From positions 620,001 to 684,000 of the forward strand of contig JAIVJZ010000040.1 in assembly GCA_020199775.1 (NCBI GenBank): 64,000 nucleotides of DNA, given 5' to 3'. Numbering within the stretch: position 1 is the first letter of the stretch; every line of letters starts with the position of its first letter. The notes beneath the pieces are model-generated. The model did no database searches. It was not told where the DNA came from and saw only the letters and a list, made by a program, of their open reading frames with translations. A program made the position numbers and the translations under genes. The DNA comes from Acidobacteriota bacterium (GTDB taxonomy: Bacteria > Acidobacteriota > Blastocatellia > Pyrinomonadales > Pyrinomonadaceae). Positions 62,325 to 64,000 of the stretch are shown one piece after another.

Positions 62325-64000
62325 TCACAGGCTGCGACGTTTCGCGAGGACGAGGAAAGCCTTCTGCCCGGAGGCCGCCACTTCGAAGCGTGGCTCCACG
62401 TCGTAGCCGCGCTCGGCCAGCAGACGCAAGAGCGGGTGCTCTGTGTTCCAGGACGTGTCGCGGAAGGCCACCCAGAAGCGTTCTTCACGCATCGCTGTGG
62501 ACGCGTCTGCGGCGGCCACTTCGTCGAACCCGCGCGGGAGGAAATACGCACGGTCTTCGAGCAGGCCGGGCAGGTTCTTGACGGCGGTGACGCGGAATCG
62601 CTTGTCGCCCGTCGAACTCATCCCGTACCACAGGTGATAGGCGACGAGGTCTTCCGCGGCGTAGATGCGAACCTCTCCCGCCGCGTTTGCGCCCGCCTCG
62701 ACCACCCTCTGCGCGAGCGTCTCCCACGCACACCACACGGGCGGCGCGTTGGGGCGCATCAACCAGAGCGTCGCGGCGAGCGTCAACCAGCAGGCGAGCA
62801 GGAGTTTGATCGAGACCGCAAGCCATACGGGTCGCCGCAGCGAGACGAGTGCAACTGACGCCAGCAGCAGGTAGACGGGCGCGATGATGATCAAGTGGCG
62901 CGTGCCCCAGATTGATTGCGGCAGCGCGCGCCCCAGCACGAACGCGACGACGACCGGGGCGAGCGAAAAAAACAGCAGGAAAGTTAAACCCGACATCCTG
63001 CCCGCCTCGCGCCCCGCTCCTGCTGCTGCTGCTGCTGCTGCTGTCGCCAGCCCGCCCGCATCGCTCCCCGCCGCTTCTTCTCGTGCCGTCTCGTCTCCCG
63101 ATAATTGCGCTCCCACGCGTCTGCGCCTCACGGCGCGCCAGCCGAGCGCGAGGAACGGCGGGACGAACAGTGCGACCGTTAACCACACGTCTACGCGCAG
63201 CACCAACGGCTCGTAGGTGTTCCGGCGAAAGCGAAACGGTTCGTGCAGCAACAGGAAGGGGTGGAAGATGTCCGTCAGGCGCGGCCGCGCCTGCCAACCG
63301 ATGTTCTGTGCCAGAAGCCCTTCCCCCGCCTCTGCCGCTCGCAGCACCAACCACATCCACGGGCTGAAACACACCCCCAACGCGACGAGCGACACGACGA
63401 ACGGCTTCAACTTCCCCCTCCGCCAGATAACTACAAAGAGACCTTCCAACCCGACCAACAGCCAGCCGAAATAATGCGTATAGACCAACAGCAAATTCAC
63501 GGCGAATAGCGCGAGCACATCGCCCCGCCGCCTCGCCTCCGCATCGGAAAAGCGCGCAAAGAGCCATAACGAACAGAGTGCGAACAGCAGCAGCAGGCTG
63601 TACATACGCAACCCCTGCGCGTGCTGGATCAAATAACCATTGACCGCCAACAGCAGGAGCGCGACACGCATCACGCCGCCCCGCCGAAGACCCAACTCGC
63701 GGCCGAGCAGCAGGAGGGGCACGATTGCCGCCGCCTGCGTCAACAACGGAAACAGCCGCAGCCACCACACCGACTCGCCGCCCCCCACAACCGCCATCCA
63801 CACCTTGAGCAGCAGATAAAACAACGGCGGGTGAATCAGATCGAGCGCGACGAACTCCAACAGTTCGCCCCACCCGTGCCGCGCCGCATGCACGCTGAAC
63901 ACCTCGTCAAACCACAGACATGAAGCATCCAGCCGCCACAACCGCACGCCCACGAACAACGCGACGAGCAACGCACACACGATCGCCCCGCGCAGGTCGG
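62325..64000 (-). CDS. GT39-type (ArnT/PMT-like) membrane glycosyltransferase, 5' end missing
   Basis: The frame is open to the window edge and the usual N-terminal tail before the first helix is missing, so the gene is cut. LDASCLWFDEVFSVH places the catalytic-type Asp/Glu on the first external loop and IHPPLFYLLLKVW the second conserved region, both typical of polyprenol-phosphate-sugar dependent GT39 enzymes. About nine to eleven hydrophobic helices follow, then a soluble C-terminal domain of about 130 residues. It likely moves a sugar from a lipid carrier to a periplasmic acceptor. A run of seven GCA codons (Ala) lies in a loop, coded by a (CTG)8 tract at 63020-63043. Confidence 0.85.
   Translation of the reverse strand, partial: DLRGAIVCALLVALFVGVRLWRLDASCLWFDEVFSVHAARHGWGELLEFVALDLIHPPLFYLLLKVWMAVVGGGESVWWLRLFPLLTQAAAIVPLLLLGRELGLRRGGVMRVALLLLAVNGYLIQHAQGLRMYSLLLLFALCSLWLFARFSDAEARRRGDVLALFAVNLLLVYTHYFGWLLVGLEGLFVVIWRRGKLKPFVVSLVALGVCFSPWMWLVLRAAEAGEGLLAQNIGWQARPRLTDIFHPFLLLHEPFRFRRNTYEPLVLRVDVWLTVALFVPPFLALGWRAVRRRRVGAQLSGDETAREEAAGSDAGGLATAAAAAAAGAGREAGRMSGLTFLLFFSLAPVVVAFVLGRALPQSIWGTRHLIIIAPVYLLLASVALVSLRRPVWLAVSIKLLLACWLTLAATLWLMRPNAPPVWCAWETLAQRVVEAGANAAGEVRIYAAEDLVAYHLWYGMSSTGDKRFRVTAVKNLPGLLEDRAYFLPRGFDEVAAADASTAMREERFWVAFRDTSWNTEHPLLRLLAERGYDVEPRFEVAASGQKAFLVLAKRRSL

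Overview
The window is GC-rich chromosomal DNA, most likely from an Acidobacteriota member close to the Blastocatellia. That is an inference from gene content: a TPR/TonB-C secreted protein, a VWFA-related secreted protein, a TIGR03118/Calx-beta/DUF4214 protein, several hybrid histidine kinases with PAS or GAF domains, and a paired E1 alpha/beta 2-oxoacid dehydrogenase operon. No rRNA, CRISPR array, prophage or origin is visible.

Layout. 1-14.9 kb: housekeeping and envelope genes (3' end of secA, TPR/TonB protein, DUF2227 membrane protein, acyltransferase, fabG, galU, serS, S41-like protease, sppA, large secreted adhesin-like protein). 15-24 kb: mnmA, a CbbQ/NorD-type AAA+/VWA pair with a DinB-like gene between the partners, an Asn/Met/Gly repeat protein, and a YbdK-type ligase. 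24.1-24.8 kb: an unusual tRNA locus. A decayed tRNA-Ser is split into two pieces by a broken PD-(D/E)XK homing endonuclease gene plus an intact tRNA-Ser(UGA). 24.9-31.2 kb: MscS channel, a FadR-type TetR regulator with a visible operator, a long-chain acyl-CoA ligase, a MATE exporter and an alpha/beta hydrolase. 31.6-36.9 kb: two hybrid kinases and a response regulator; the first kinase carries an out-of-frame internal lesion. 37-44 kb: a GT-C-like membrane protein, then a minus-strand cluster lipB - threonine dehydratase - small membrane protein - lipA - zinc alcohol dehydrogenase - SelW-like gene. The last has an in-frame TGA in a CxxU motif and a SECIS-like hairpin, so it is a strong selenoprotein candidate. 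44-51.6 kb: secreted VWA protein, OmpA-like protein, membrane hybrid kinase and a subtilisin with DGVITG repeats. 52.4-58.4 kb: a six-gene minus-strand operon for a 2-oxoacid (probably branched-chain) dehydrogenase complex with two small extra genes. 58.5-61.3 kb: rhodanese, then a lower-GC restriction-modification pair. The end holds a small coiled-coil protein and the 3' part of a GT39-type glycosyltransferase gene.

The most distinctive genome-wide feature is a family of intergenic hairpins whose arms are tandem 7-bp units. The heptamer differs from element to element, but the 7-bp period is kept and several share a similar apex. About eleven occur here, at convergent gene ends, at divergent starts and inside the dehydrogenase operon. 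A perfect-ended 151-bp fold-back (MITE-like) element, a REP-like GTCCC/GGGAC cluster and several microsatellites add to the repeat load.

Start codons: where a good ribosome binding site decides the start, TTG is often used (fabG, lipA, the lpd gene, the small gene at 42.3 kb).
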